Positions 7,913 through 17,030 of a stretch of DNA of 32,951 bases are shown here, piece after piece. Made by a program: the position numbers and the translations under genes. Numbering within the stretch: the first letter of the stretch is position 1; the number at the start of each line of letters is the position of its first letter. The notes beneath the pieces are model-generated. The model was not told the origin of the DNA. It was given only the letters and a program-made list of their open reading frames with translations, and ran no database searches. The DNA comes from Deltaproteobacteria bacterium (GTDB taxonomy: Bacteria > Desulfobacterota > Desulfobulbia > Desulfobulbales > Desulfobulbaceae): NCBI GenBank assembly GCA_024280455.1, contig JAJRQC010000002.1, forward strand, positions 1 through 32,951. The letters are read 5' to 3'.

Positions 7913-9655
7913 TTATTTGAGGATATTGAATAATTCGTCAAACTGTTTTCTATCGTTTAAAAGAGATTTCAGGTTTTCTATTACCTGTTCAATATTCTGC
8001 TCTTTCAGGCGGACTGACATCGTGATCCCGCCTTTGCCTGTTTTGCCGTTCGGGGTTATATTGAAGTCCTGCCTGTTTGCCTGTTCGCCAAAAACACCTT
8101 TTCGCAGAGTGTCGATCCGCGTATTGAAGGCCTTCTTTTTTTGTACCTGTCCCTGGGTTCCCTTTTGTCCCTGGAGGAGGCGGTTAAATGTACCAGCCTT
8201 CTGCTTTGCCTTACAGGCCTTTTCCAGGGCTCGTTTGACGGATGCCTTTGCGATAGCCTGAGCCGGGTGCGGGTGAATGGCGGCAAGGAGTTTTATAATT
8301 TGCAGAAGCTGGGGGCGTGTAGGGGCAAGCGGCTTGATAACCTCGAGGTAGAGGATGTCGCGGTCGGCGGGATTCTTGATCGGTGCCAACACCTCTGCGG
8401 CAACAGTGAACTGCAATTTATCGTTGAGTACATCGGAAATCATCTGTGCTGATTCGCCGCGTTCCCTGATCTGGTTGAGTTTTCTGTACTTGTGAATAGT
8501 GGATTGCGACACTTTTTTTCCTGGTTTGCCAATACCCAGAGTCTCGCCGAACTGTTCGGCAAGGCGGGTGTTGTTGAGCCCCATATCCCTGCTTGCTGAT
8601 TCAAGAAAGTTGCCGATTTCAATTGGATTTAAATTTCTTCGTTTGGTGTTTTCCGCCAGGGAGATATTAAAAAAATCTTCGGTGGTAAAGTCTTCTTCGT
8701 TAAAGGCCTTTGCCTCAACCCATTTCCAGCCCAGCCGTCTGATTGCCTGATACCTGCGAAATCCGCAGAGGATTTTGTATCTGCCGTCTTTTTTCTGCAG
8801 CAGAACCAGGGGGTGGAGCAGGCCGTTTCGTTTTATGGATCGGGAAAGTTCATCGATATAGGTTTGGCGGACCATGTCGTTATACGGATTGTCTCCGTGC
8901 ACACGAAAAATATAGCGCATATCCTGACTGCTGACCGTATCAATGGTGCTCATGGCAATTCGTCGAACCAGGGACATGGGGGCGGAAAATTCCAAGAGAA
9001 CATTGGTCAGTCGTTGAGCAGTCTCTTCGGCCTTTTGCCTGTCGTTTACCAGGTGCGGGGCAATGGTCAGTATGATTGAGCGAACCGAGGGATCATAGAA
9101 CCCGTCCACATAATTTTTTTGCCGAAACAGTTGATTTAAGTGGTATGATTCCCGGCCGCAGATGGCTGAGGCGGTAGCGGCAATCTCCGTACTGAACCCT
9201 TGATCCTCTGCAGCAACACGGATTTTTGAGAGCAGGGTGGGTGAGATGGTCGGCCGATGCGGCCTGTCCTCACGGCCCCGCTCGCCCTGTCCGTAGCCGA
9301 AAAGCAGATCAGCCTGTTGTTGCGCAGAATCCGTTCTCTGTTGCAGGATGAGAACAAGGGGTAATAAAGTATTTTCACTGATCTCCTCTTTGAACTGCTT
9401 GATCCTGGTCAGGAAATCATTGGTCACTTTTTTTCTTTTACGTATGGCCCGTACGTCGGCCATGTCAAGAATAGACTGTTTATATTTCCCATTGATGACC
9501 ATGTAGCACCCAAGGTGTGCTGCCAGACTGCGGCCAAGGATTGCCATGGGCGATACATCTTCTTTCAGCTGTTCCCGGTGAGCATGGGGGATGATAACCA
9601 GAATATTATTTTTTCCCAGCAGGGTGTCTATGGTTCGTTCATTGGTCTGGAGCAT
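7913..9655 (-). CDS. ParB/Srx-domain protein with an N-terminal amidohydrolase-like domain
   Basis: A 580-residue protein from ATG 9655, preceded by GGGAG at good spacing; the frame is open 50 codons further up, inside the yihY end. Residues about 245-345 form a ParB/Srx nucleotide-binding domain: the box CGFRRYQAIRRLGW (about 297-310) is the GxRR CTP-binding motif and ENTKRRNLNPIE (about 335-346) is the next conserved box. A helix-turn-helix-like region (about 360-396) and a basic C-terminus follow. The first 230 residues (IIPHAHRE near 21-28, SILDMADVRAIRK, YGQGERG, SVRSIILTIAPHL) read like an N-formylglutamate amidohydrolase fold with altered metal or catalytic residues; that is my inference. 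There is no parA beside it, so a plain chromosome-partition role is unlikely. It overlaps the upstream yihY by 17 bp, which implies coupling. Confidence 0.75.
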   Translation of the reverse strand: MLQTNERTIDTLLGKNNILVIIPHAHREQLKEDVSPMAILGRSLAAHLGCYMVINGKYKQSILDMADVRAIRKRKKVTNDFLTRIKQFKEEISENTLLPLVLILQQRTDSAQQQADLLFGYGQGERGREDRPHRPTISPTLLSKIRVAAEDQGFSTEIAATASAICGRESYHLNQLFRQKNYVDGFYDPSVRSIILTIAPHLVNDRQKAEETAQRLTNVLLEFSAPMSLVRRIAMSTIDTVSSQDMRYIFRVHGDNPYNDMVRQTYIDELSRSIKRNGLLHPLVLLQKKDGRYKILCGFRRYQAIRRLGWKWVEAKAFNEEDFTTEDFFNISLAENTKRRNLNPIEIGNFLESASRDMGLNNTRLAEQFGETLGIGKPGKKVSQSTIHKYRKLNQIRERGESAQMISDVLNDKLQFTVAAEVLAPIKNPADRDILYLEVIKPLAPTRPQLLQIIKLLAAIHPHPAQAIAKASVKRALEKACKAKQKAGTFNRLLQGQKGTQGQVQKKKAFNTRIDTLRKGVFGEQANRQDFNITPNGKTGKGGITMSVRLKEQNIEQVIENLKSLLNDRKQFDELFNILK

Positions 9656-11048
9656 GGGTATCTCCCTGGCTGTGGATGGAAAAGGTCGGTCTTGGCACAC
9701 CTGAGGCGGCGGCATTGATAACCGTATCGGCAAAACGGCCGCCTTTTGAATGGAGGGTGTCTTTGTCTTTGCCCAGTACCAGTTCCAGAATCGTCTTGGT
9801 TTCAAGCTGGTCCATGGGGAGTGCCGGGGTCATTACCAGTTCGGAATTTCCTTCTACCCGGCGGAGTAATCCTCCTGTAATCAGACTTTCGCACAGGGCA
9901 TTCAGGTCCGCTGTTGATTCCGCAGGCAGGGACTGACTGAGCCGATCCATACTGGTGGGTTGTTGTCTGTTAAAGTCATCGTAGACCGTCTGCAGGATAT
10001 CAAAGGTCAACTGCAGACGACGGTGAGGGGTCAGGGCATTGCCGGCCTGAGGGTGATAGCTGTTTCTGTTCTGGACTGCGTAGGCCAGGGCAGCTCCGAG
10101 GAGCAGGAACATCCAGCCCAGGTGGAGCCAGACCAGGAACAGAGGGATAGTCGCAAAAGAGCCGTAAATGGCATTGTATTTAGAAACCCCGATCTGCAGA
10201 GTAATGTAGAATTGCTGGACGATAAACCAGCAGACAGCTGAGAACAGGGCCCCGGTAAAGGCGGCATATGTTTTGACCCTGGCGTACGGAAAGAATCGGT
10301 ACATAAACGTAAGGCAGCCGACGATAAAAATAAAGGGCAGCCCTTTAAAGAGCATCTTCACCAGCCAGGCCGACGGAATGACAGTGGTGATATAGCCCAT
10401 CATCTTTTCACTCTGCAGGATGGCGTCCCCGGCAAAGGCGACATTGAGCGAGATCGGAAGCAGAATGAGCAGGGCAAGATAGTCCATAACTTTTCGGCCG
10501 AGAGGACGGCTTTTCCTGCTGTGCCAGATGGCATTCATAGTCACCTCAATATTATTCAACATCAAGAGGACGACAAAGAGCAGGCCGACGATACCAAAGG
10601 CGCCAAGTGCGGCAAAGTTTGTCCTGTCGACATAATCAAAGATCATTTCGACCCCGTTTCGCAGATGATCGGTCATTGATACCGCAGTCTCTTTCTTTGG
10701 CATATCGGGGGTGCCCTGAAGTGTCTGGTCCGTGGCTGGAGTGATAGTCCCGGTTTCTACGACCGGCCGGGTGCCGGCGGGATCAATTTGATCTATCAAC
10801 CGGTAGGCGGCGATTTTAAGTTCATTTTCATTGCCCAGACCTTTGAGGATCGCCGTGCTCATGGCCAGCATGGGAACCAGCGACAGGATTATGGAATAGG
10901 TTAATGCCGAAGCCCGGAGTGGTATATCGGTTTTGAAAAATACATGGATCACGATCAGAAGTATCCGGTTTAATGCCCGCAGAAGCGCCATCATTTTGGA
11001 TTCACCAGTGTTTGCGGCAAAGGCCCAGTTCTGAAAACGAGTAACCAT
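9639..11048 (-). CDS. YihY/BrkB-family inner membrane protein
   Basis: A 469-residue polytopic membrane protein of the YihY/virulence factor BrkB family (formerly mislabelled RNase BN). Family features are the start RALNRILLIVIHVFFKTDIPLRASALTYS, then NNIEVTMNAIWHSRKSR, YRFFPYARVKTYAAFTGAL and VSKYNAIYGSFATIPLFLVWLHLGWMF, with six hydrophobic segments. A cytoplasmic C-terminal tail of about 130 residues (from about 335) looks like a winged-helix region plus a low-complexity end. A charged/polar insert sits near residues 90-125. The molecular function of the family is unsettled; roles in envelope transport have been proposed. ATG 11048 lies four bases after the kinase stop, and its 3' end overlaps the ParB-like gene. 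Confidence 0.85.
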   Translation of the reverse strand: MVTRFQNWAFAANTGESKMMALLRALNRILLIVIHVFFKTDIPLRASALTYSIILSLVPMLAMSTAILKGLGNENELKIAAYRLIDQIDPAGTRPVVETGTITPATDQTLQGTPDMPKKETAVSMTDHLRNGVEMIFDYVDRTNFAALGAFGIVGLLFVVLLMLNNIEVTMNAIWHSRKSRPLGRKVMDYLALLILLPISLNVAFAGDAILQSEKMMGYITTVIPSAWLVKMLFKGLPFIFIVGCLTFMYRFFPYARVKTYAAFTGALFSAVCWFIVQQFYITLQIGVSKYNAIYGSFATIPLFLVWLHLGWMFLLLGAALAYAVQNRNSYHPQAGNALTPHRRLQLTFDILQTVYDDFNRQQPTSMDRLSQSLPAESTADLNALCESLITGGLLRRVEGNSELVMTPALPMDQLETKTILELVLGKDKDTLHSKGGRFADTVINAAASGVPRPTFSIHSQGDTHAPDQ

Positions 11049-11052
11049 TTTT

Positions 11053-13212
11053 CTATCCGTCCATTCTTATCCGGTTGATCCACTTTTCGATGATTTCAAA
11101 GACGATTTCACGTTTAATAGGCTTGGTAATGTAGTCGTTCATTCCCGCATCAATGCATATCTCTCGATCGCCTTTCATGGCATTGGCGGTCATGGCGACA
11201 ATGGGAACGTTGTTGAAGCCGCGGTCCCTGAGTGCTTTGGTTGCCTCAAGGCCGTCCATCTCAGGCATCTGAATGTCCATAAGGATAAGATCAAATTTGT
11301 CGGGATTGCTTGTAAATCGTTCAACGGTTTCCTTGCCGTTTCCCGCACTCTCTACTTTGTAACCGGCTTTGGTCAGAATCAGGGTCGCCAGCTTCAGGTT
11401 GACGGGGTTATCTTCGGCAAGCAGAATCCGCACCGAGCGTTTCATCTCTTCCCGGACGGAATACTGGGTGATGAGTTTTTCTTTTTTTTGCTGTTGTCTT
11501 TCCTCCGGTGATGCCAGCAGCTTTTCCATGGTTTTGAAGAGGATCTCCCGTCGGGCAGGTTTGGTGAGAAAGGCATCAAAACCGGCCTCTTTGCAGCGGT
11601 TGGCATTTCGTTCCGTGGAAGAGGTGTAGGCCAGCAGCGGGATAGAGGAGGTGAACTCCAGTTCGTTTTTCAGCATCCCGGCCAGGGCATAGCCATCAGG
11701 TGCGGGCATCTGTATATCCAGGATGACGAGATCAAACAGTCTGTTTTTCTCTTTTGCCTCCTGGACGATATTCCGCACCATGCTGCTGTCCTGGATCGCT
11801 GTGACCTTGAGGTCGGCCGATTCCAGAATGTGTTGGAGAATGCTCAAGTTGGTGAGGTTGTCATCAACAATGAGAATCCGTTTGTCGGTCAGAGTAACTT
11901 TTTTGAAACTTTTTACCTCCGGCCGGGTTGCCTTTTTCATTTTGGAGGTAAAATGAAAAACAGACCCGTTGCTCCCATCACTCTCGGCCCAGACATTGCC
12001 GCCCATCAGTCCGGCTATGCGGCGACAGATGGATAAGCCCAGTCCGGTGCCGCCGTATTCACGGGTTGTCGATCCGTCCGCCTGTTTGAAGGCCTCAAAG
12101 ATGGATTCCAGCTTGTCCTTTGCAATCCCGATCCCGGTATCCCGGACTGTTGCGTGCAGTATAAGCCCGTCATCGTTCTCATCTTCAACCATGATCGCAA
12201 GCTCAAGTTCACCTTTTTTAGTGAATTTTGCCGAATTGCCCATCAGGTTGACCAGCACCTGGCGATAACGGCCGGGATCTCCCATGACCTTGGCCGGCAG
12301 GGCGTTGTCAATTCTGCAGAGGACCTCTATGGGACGGCCGATAACCTTGGGCCGAACCAGGTCGCAGACATCCTGGGCGGTAATCTCCGGGTCAAAATCA
12401 ATACATTCCAGGTCCAGTTTGCCTGCCTCAACTTTGGAAAAATCCAGGATGTCATTGATGAGCGAGAGCAGTGCGTCGGCACTGCGCTTAATGGTGCGGG
12501 CAAATTCCACCTGCTCGTCATCAAGACCGGTATCAAGGAGTATATCCGTAAAGCCGATAATCCCATTCATCGGCGTCCGAATTTCGTGGCTCATGGCGGC
12601 CAGAAATTCACTCTTGGCAACATTGGCCGACTCGGCCGCTTTTTTCGCGGAGCGGAGTTCGGCGGTCTGCTGCTGGATCTCTGCCTGCAGCGTTTTTGAA
12701 TAGTTGAGCTGTTGTTCTTGTATTTTCAGATAGTTCTGTTCATTTTCCGCCATGATATCCTGGAATTTTTTTTCCAGGACGCTGGCCTTGCGATCAACCT
12801 GTTTTTTCTGGATCCGCAGCCGGTTGGCGGGTTTTTTGATCTCCCTGTCGGCAAAGAAGAGACGGACTGCAAGATTGAGAACATGTCGGCTCGGGTAGGT
12901 ATCCTGGTCTGCCGGGTGGAGATCAATGGTCAGCAATGAGAGCTCCTGTTCCGGCAAAGAAGTCAGGAGGCAGTTGTATTTCTGCAGGGTGAAATCCGTC
13001 TGAAGAGCTTCAGTCGTCTCCGGCCGGTGCTTGCGTATCTGTTCAATGGCCTGTTCTTCTTCAAGGGGAAAATCCTGTGAGGCCAGATGGTTTCCCTGTC
13101 GGTCGTAGAGGAAGAACAGCAGGTTATCGGTCTCCTGCTCCAGATGAACGAGCAGCGCCGCCAGCTCTTTGCTGGTGTCGACAAGATCGGAAAAGAGTGC
13201 TTTGGATGCCAT
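11053..13212 (-). CDS. soluble hybrid histidine kinase with two receiver domains
   Basis: 719 residues with no membrane segment. The first 125 residues are an unrecognised sensory domain ([18 protein letters not shown] suggests a PAS/GAF-like fold). A coiled coil occupies about 130-200. The HisKA box [21 protein letters not shown] carries phospho-acceptor His209. The ATPase domain has the N box [13 protein letters not shown] (about 319-331), G1 DTGIGIA, F box [19 protein letters not shown] and G2 GTGLGLSI. Receiver 1 (about 445-560) has the phospho-acceptor Asp499 and receiver 2 (about 594-710) Asp646, each with a conserved TKP lysine. This is BarA/RpfC-like tandem-receiver architecture without an HPt, so a separate phosphotransfer protein is expected. 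It sits 8 bp after the HDOD gene and 4 bp before yihY, so is almost certainly cotranscribed. Confidence 0.92.
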   Translation of the reverse strand: MASKALFSDLVDTSKELAALLVHLEQETDNLLFFLYDRQGNHLASQDFPLEEEQAIEQIRKHRPETTEALQTDFTLQKYNCLLTSLPEQELSLLTIDLHPADQDTYPSRHVLNLAVRLFFADREIKKPANRLRIQKKQVDRKASVLEKKFQDIMAENEQNYLKIQEQQLNYSKTLQAEIQQQTAELRSAKKAAESANVAKSEFLAAMSHEIRTPMNGIIGFTDILLDTGLDDEQVEFARTIKRSADALLSLINDILDFSKVEAGKLDLECIDFDPEITAQDVCDLVRPKVIGRPIEVLCRIDNALPAKVMGDPGRYRQVLVNLMGNSAKFTKKGELELAIMVEDENDDGLILHATVRDTGIGIAKDKLESIFEAFKQADGSTTREYGGTGLGLSICRRIAGLMGGNVWAESDGSNGSVFHFTSKMKKATRPEVKSFKKVTLTDKRILIVDDNLTNLSILQHILESADLKVTAIQDSSMVRNIVQEAKEKNRLFDLVILDIQMPAPDGYALAGMLKNELEFTSSIPLLAYTSSTERNANRCKEAGFDAFLTKPARREILFKTMEKLLASPEERQQQKKEKLITQYSVREEMKRSVRILLAEDNPVNLKLATLILTKAGYKVESAGNGKETVERFTSNPDKFDLILMDIQMPEMDGLEATKALRDRGFNNVPIVAMTANAMKGDREICIDAGMNDYITKPIKREIVFEIIEKWINRIRMDG

Positions 13213-13220
13213 GCTGTACC

Positions 13221-14066
13221 TCAGTTCCCGTAAAGGTTGCGAACCCGTTCTATTTCTTCGGGAAGATCTTCCACCAGAACCTGATACTCATCCAGGTTCT
13301 CCTTTATATAATGGGCCAGGGTGTCTGAGAGTGAAACCGGAATGTTCTTCTTAAGGGTAAAGTCCAGCTGACTGAGTATATACTCACTCATCTGCAGGAT
13401 TCCAGTGAGTGATTCCGGAGTAGTGCTCTCGTTTTTGCTGTGGTGGTCCCGGATCGCCTCACATAAACTCTCCGACATCTGCCACTCTCCGGCCAGCAGG
13501 TATCCTATTTCACAGTGATCGGTTCCAATATACTCCTGTTCCAGTTCAATGATGGACGGCCCGTCGGGTTGCAGCTGGTTGTAGACCTCCAGAAATTTTT
13601 TTTCAGCCTCCTGCCATTCAACAATCAGCCCAATGTCATGGAGTATGCCGGCCAGATAGGCATCGTCTCCATTAATGGAAAAAATACGTTCTGCAACCAT
13701 TTTGCTGCAGATACCAGTGGCCGCACAGTGGATCCATAAACGATCATGGGAAAAAGTCGCGTTGCACTTCTTTGACCGGAACATGCCTTTCAAGGCATCG
13801 GTAACGGCAATATTGTGCAGGTTTTTCATGCCAAGCAGGGCAATGGCCCTGGAAACAGAATCAACCTTGTGAACCAGGCCGTAATAGGAACTGTTGACAA
13901 GCGTGAGCAGGCGACCCACCAGGGCCGGATCCAGGCTGATAATCTCTTCAAAGTCACGCAACGTTGAGTCCTCATCGTTGATAAGCTGGGCCAGCCGGGT
14001 GACGATATGGGGCAGAGTGTTTCCACGCTTGTATTTCTTAATCAGTCGTGCTGCTGTGGTGGGCAT
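13221..14066 (-). CDS. HDOD-domain signalling protein
   Basis: 281 residues made almost wholly of an HDOD domain, a catalytically degenerate HD-type scaffold used in signalling. Typical features are [20 protein letters not shown] (about 44-63), [21 protein letters not shown] (about 72-92) and [13 protein letters not shown] with the HD pair His143-Asp144, then [17 protein letters not shown]. No output domain is attached. It lies 17 bp downstream of the mltD-like gene and 8 bp before the hybrid kinase, so it probably works in the same signalling route as the kinase. ATG 14066 follows a GGAGAG at suitable distance. Confidence 0.88.
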   Translation of the reverse strand: MPTTAARLIKKYKRGNTLPHIVTRLAQLINDEDSTLRDFEEIISLDPALVGRLLTLVNSSYYGLVHKVDSVSRAIALLGMKNLHNIAVTDALKGMFRSKKCNATFSHDRLWIHCAATGICSKMVAERIFSINGDDAYLAGILHDIGLIVEWQEAEKKFLEVYNQLQPDGPSIIELEQEYIGTDHCEIGYLLAGEWQMSESLCEAIRDHHSKNESTTPESLTGILQMSEYILSQLDFTLKKNIPVSLSDTLAHYIKENLDEYQVLVEDLPEEIERVRNLYGN

Positions 14067-14083
14067 GGGCGTACTCTCCTTTT

Positions 14084-15601
14084 TTACGGTTTTCGTTTTG
14101 CCCTGTCCTTTAATATGGGGATTCTTTTTGAACTCTTTGCTGTTTTTCCCCTGGGCAGTACAAGTTTCTGACCAATGCGGATGGTTGCTTTGCGGTTCAG
14201 GTTGTTTACCCGGATAAGCTCACGGGTGGAGACCCCGAATCTTCGGCCGATGGAGCCGATGGTGTCACCTTTTCGAACAGTATACTTTTGATCACGGATC
14301 TGCCTGGAGTGATAAAAACGTGTGCCCATCTTTCCTGCCCGCTGGCGGATGAGTTTTGTCGCCGGCAGGCGCAGGAGATATCCCTTGGGGATGTATTTTT
14401 TTCCTTTTAAGACCGGATCACGCAGAGCCGGATTGAAGCGGGCAAAGTCTTTGCCGGAAAGCTTGAAATAGCGACGTATCTCCCCGGCGTCAGCATAACC
14501 TTCCATGCGTATACTCAGCGTTGCCACCGGACGATCACGAATAATCGAACGGTCTTTTTCCAGCTTGCGGGCGACCCGAAGTGCGGCTACAAATTCCGAG
14601 TAAAAATTCCGGGAGGCAAATTTAAAGATTTTGGTTTTATGGTTTTTAAAGATATTTTCATATGATTTTTGAGTACGCAGAGCCCGGACCATTCCTGCCC
14701 GTCCATAATTGTAGGCGGTCAGGGCCAGAGGCCAGCTGCCGAGCTGGCGGTAATTCTTTTTCAGCAATTTGGCTGCGGCCTGACTGGAGAGAAAGGGATC
14801 ATAACGCTCATCAAGTACGGTGTTGATGGTCATGAAATTCCTGCCTGTTCCCCGAGTGAACTGCCAGAGGCCGACGGCTCCGGCCTTGCTGTGCGCTTTG
14901 GGATTGAAAGAAGATTCAACATGGGGCAGGTAGGCCAGTTCGACCGGCATGTTATGGGCCCGAAGAATAGTCTGCAGGTCCGGCATATAAGCTCCTGAGC
15001 GGATGACTCCCTGGAGAAAACGGTCTTTCTGGCCGATCTGCAGCCTGATATTGTCCCTGGCCTTTAGGTAGCGGGTATGTTTTTTGGGCGGAAAAAGGGC
15101 CGCAATACGTTTTTCTTCACTTGTCCGCGGTTTCTGGCCACGACCGAGAGCATTTAAAATGTTCTTATATCGGTGCCGGGCCAGCTTGATCAGGTTTTTG
15201 TTGATCCGGGCTGCCCCCGGAGTGTTCCAGTCGACAAGATCGATTATTCCATAGACGATGGCGAGATTATTCTTGTCGTGCAGGATACCCTGGCGACTGC
15301 TATACCTGCCGTACACATCCTGCCAGAACTGAACATTGACTTCAATGACTGGATATACCGGAAATCGTACGTTTTTTTTTGCCAGTCCTTGTGCCGGAGC
15401 CAAAAGGAACACAACCCCGAGAAAGAGAGTGAAGAGTTTCCCTGACAGCGCTCTGGTTCTCTGACGTCTGGTCAGCGTGGGTACCCGGCAGCTCTGCTGG
15501 GTCGGCCGTAACGAAGACAGGTATGGGCGGGTAAGGAGCTCGGCTGGGAAAAAATAAGTAAAGAGTGTTTGTATTTTTCCTGCATTTCTAATATTCAACA
15601 T
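14084..15601 (-). CDS. mltD: MltD-type lytic transglycosylase with LysM domain
   Basis: A periplasmic enzyme cutting peptidoglycan glycan strands to anhydro-muropeptides. The SLT domain is at about 212-330: catalytic Glu229 in LAYLPHVESSFNP, then KAGAVGLWQFTRGTGR and LTAYNYGRAGMVRAL. One C-terminal LysM repeat (KYTVRKGDTIGSIGRRFGVS, about 440-484) binds the wall. The signal peptide core GKLFTLFLGVVFLLAPAQG begins only near residue 54, giving an unusually long, basic leader (RRQRTRALSG). No ATG, GTG or TTG lies closer to it in frame, so ATG 15601 is kept although its ribosome site is weak. There is no lipobox cysteine, unlike E. coli MltD. It heads the minus-strand run through HDOD, kinase, YihY and the ParB-like gene. 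Confidence 0.85.
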   Translation of the reverse strand: MLNIRNAGKIQTLFTYFFPAELLTRPYLSSLRPTQQSCRVPTLTRRQRTRALSGKLFTLFLGVVFLLAPAQGLAKKNVRFPVYPVIEVNVQFWQDVYGRYSSRQGILHDKNNLAIVYGIIDLVDWNTPGAARINKNLIKLARHRYKNILNALGRGQKPRTSEEKRIAALFPPKKHTRYLKARDNIRLQIGQKDRFLQGVIRSGAYMPDLQTILRAHNMPVELAYLPHVESSFNPKAHSKAGAVGLWQFTRGTGRNFMTINTVLDERYDPFLSSQAAAKLLKKNYRQLGSWPLALTAYNYGRAGMVRALRTQKSYENIFKNHKTKIFKFASRNFYSEFVAALRVARKLEKDRSIIRDRPVATLSIRMEGYADAGEIRRYFKLSGKDFARFNPALRDPVLKGKKYIPKGYLLRLPATKLIRQRAGKMGTRFYHSRQIRDQKYTVRKGDTIGSIGRRFGVSTRELIRVNNLNRKATIRIGQKLVLPRGKTAKSSKRIPILKDRAKRKP

Positions 15602-15680
15602 ACCAGTATCTTATCATATTGTAGACAACTAGGAGAAGGAAGATTTCCACTTCTCTTCGGATTTTTTTTTAGAGCCGTTC

Positions 15681-16166
15681 ATGTACACCCCCATTGTCGG
15701 AACCCTTGGTTATATCCTTTCGCCTGACGGCAGCCGGGTCCTGCTGGTGCACCGTAACGCCAGGCCGGATGATCAGCACCTTGGAAAATTTAACGGGCTT
15801 GGAGGCAAGATGCATGCAGATGAAGATGTTGTAACCTGCATGCGGCGGGAAATTTTTGAAGAATCGGGCCTTGTCAACCTGGAAATGTCCTTGCGTGGAG
15901 TCATTAACTGGAGTGGTTTTGGAAAAAAAGGTGAGGATTGGCTGGGATTTATATTTTTGATTACCCGATTTACCGGGAGCCCGGTTGTGCAAAATGAAGA
16001 AGGCAGACTTGACTGGCATACTGTTGATGCTCTGGACGCCCTGCCTATGTGGGAGGGTGATCGCCATTTTTTACCCCTGGTTTTTGACGATGATCCAAAG
16101 GTGTTTCACGGCCACATGCCCTACAGGAATGGTCGTCCGGTCAGCTGGACCTATTCCAGGGTATAA
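15681..16166 (+). CDS. Nudix hydrolase, probable 8-oxo-(d)GTP diphosphatase
   Basis: A 161-residue Nudix protein. The Nudix box runs from Gly42 to Leu64 and is complete: GKMHADE, then seven residues, RE, two residues, EESGL, with the metal-binding glutamates E57, E60 and E61. The preceding LGKFNGLGGK and the ending with MPYRNGRPVSWTYSRV resemble the MTH1/MutT-like 8-oxo-dGTP branch, which removes oxidised nucleotides. Substrate assignment is by similarity only. It is divergent from mltD across 79 bp. A GAGAAG/CTTCTC hairpin (15633-15655) followed by a T9 run lies between them and might attenuate its transcription. A separate promoter precedes zapB downstream. Confidence 0.85.
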   Translation: MYTPIVGTLGYILSPDGSRVLLVHRNARPDDQHLGKFNGLGGKMHADEDVVTCMRREIFEESGLVNLEMSLRGVINWSGFGKKGEDWLGFIFLITRFTGSPVVQNEEGRLDWHTVDALDALPMWEGDRHFLPLVFDDDPKVFHGHMPYRNGRPVSWTYSRV

Positions 16167-16210
16167 GTCCATGCGCAAGGTGCAAAATTATTCAATTGCG
16201 GGCAAAAGAC

Positions 16211-16239
16211 TTGCACTTGAAGTCCAAGCTCTGTATAGT
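16211..16239 (+). promoter_or_regulatory. sigma-70-type promoter for the zapB-zapA genes
   Basis: TTGCAC (16211-16216), a 17-bp spacer, then TATAGT (16234-16239). Both boxes are close to consensus with ideal spacing, about 70 bp before the coding region. The leader then carries a small hairpin (GTTATCAC/GTGGTAAC, 16274-16294). Confidence 0.7.
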
Positions 16240-16314
16240 AGTAATCTGATTTTGTTTTCTTTGATTTCAACTGGTTATCACCTTTAGTGGTAACTGTTCA
16301 GTAGGGAGGACGTG

Positions 16315-16620
16315 ATGGAAAGTAATGCCGAATTGGCTCGATTGGAACAGTTTGTCGATAAGTTACTCACTAAATACCGTGAGCTCAAGGAAGAGTATCA
16401 TGCCCTGCAGGCGACATTGCAGGAGCGGGAGGGCGAATGTGCCGAGCTCAAAGAGAATTTAGCTGATTTATCCAGTGAGCGCAGTATTGTCGGTGAACGG
16501 GTAGCCGGCTTGATTGGCCGTATTGAACAGTGGGAAACCGAGCAGGATATTCCTTCGGATGAGGATCAGAGGGGCGTCCAGGGTTCTTTGTTTGAAGCGG
16601 AATCGGAAGCCAATAGATGA
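16315..16620 (+). CDS. ZapB-like coiled-coil cell division protein
   Basis: A 101-residue, strongly charged, almost continuous heptad-type helix (about residues 3-80: LEQFVDKLLTKYRELKEEY and onward), without membrane segments. Its size, coiled coil and position directly before zapA point to a ZapB/DUF904-like factor that links the Z-ring to other division proteins. ATG 16315 is preferred over the GTG at 16312 because GGAGG (16305-16309) then sits five bases away. Sequence identity alone would not prove the family, since coiled coils resemble each other. Confidence 0.6.
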   Translation: MESNAELARLEQFVDKLLTKYRELKEEYHALQATLQEREGECAELKENLADLSSERSIVGERVAGLIGRIEQWETEQDIPSDEDQRGVQGSLFEAESEANR

Positions 16621-16640
16621 GACGGCTGTAATTGTCTGCC

Positions 16641-16925
16641 ATGGAAGACCGTCTTGTCCGTTTTGCCCTGTTTGGCCAGGAATTTACGTTTTACAGTGAT
16701 GCTCCGGAGGCCGATGTCGAAGAGGTCGTCGAAGTTTTACGAAGTGAGCTTGAGGGAACCGAAGGTGAATATGTCAGCACCGTTCCTTCTAGTAAGTTGC
16801 TGGTTCTTGGCTGCCTGCGTATAGCGGCCAGGTATATTAAGGTAAACAGGGAGTTTAATGCATATCGGAATCGTCAGGGGCAGTCTATTGACGATCTGAT
16901 TGATAAGATGTCTGATATTGACTGA
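16641..16925 (+). CDS. zapA: cell division protein ZapA
   Basis: ZapA binds FtsZ and promotes bundling of the Z-ring. The 94 residues from ATG 16641 show the ZapA pattern: RFALFGQEFTFYSDAPEADVEEVVEVL at the N-terminus and VSTVPSSKLLVLGCLRIAARYIKVNREF leading to a C-terminal coiled helix. A TTG at 16632 would add three residues; the ribosome site is weak for both. It follows the ZapB-like gene by 20 bp. The 6S RNA candidate beginning about 105 bp downstream agrees with the widespread zapA-ssrS order. Confidence 0.85.
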   Translation: MEDRLVRFALFGQEFTFYSDAPEADVEEVVEVLRSELEGTEGEYVSTVPSSKLLVLGCLRIAARYIKVNREFNAYRNRQGQSIDDLIDKMSDID

Positions 16926-17000
16926 GTTCTTGAGCGTGCAGGTAATACTCCCGGGTTTGTGAAACTCCAGGGACTTTTATAAAATATCATTTTGTTTCGA

Positions 17001-17029
17001 TTGGACATCTGTTATACTTGATTTATAAA
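17001..17029 (+). promoter_or_regulatory. promoter of the 6S RNA candidate
   Basis: TTGGAC (17001-17006), a 17-bp spacer, then TATAAA (17024-17029). A start near 17035 would fall at the beginning of the closing stem of the predicted RNA. Confidence 0.6.
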
Positions 17030-17030
17030 A

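Noticed and set aside
7913-9655. Chromosome partition ParB next to an origin
   Set aside because: No parA, no parS-like sites noticed, no dnaA/gidA neighbourhood, and an atypical N-terminal domain.
11053-13212. Membrane-bound sensor kinase
   Set aside because: No hydrophobic segment long enough to span a membrane was seen, so it is treated as cytoplasmic.
16290-16301. GTAACTGTTCAG before zapB, identical to part of the MITE end
   Set aside because: Only 12 bases match, there is no partner end nearby, and it is also the right arm of a leader hairpin; chance cannot be excluded.
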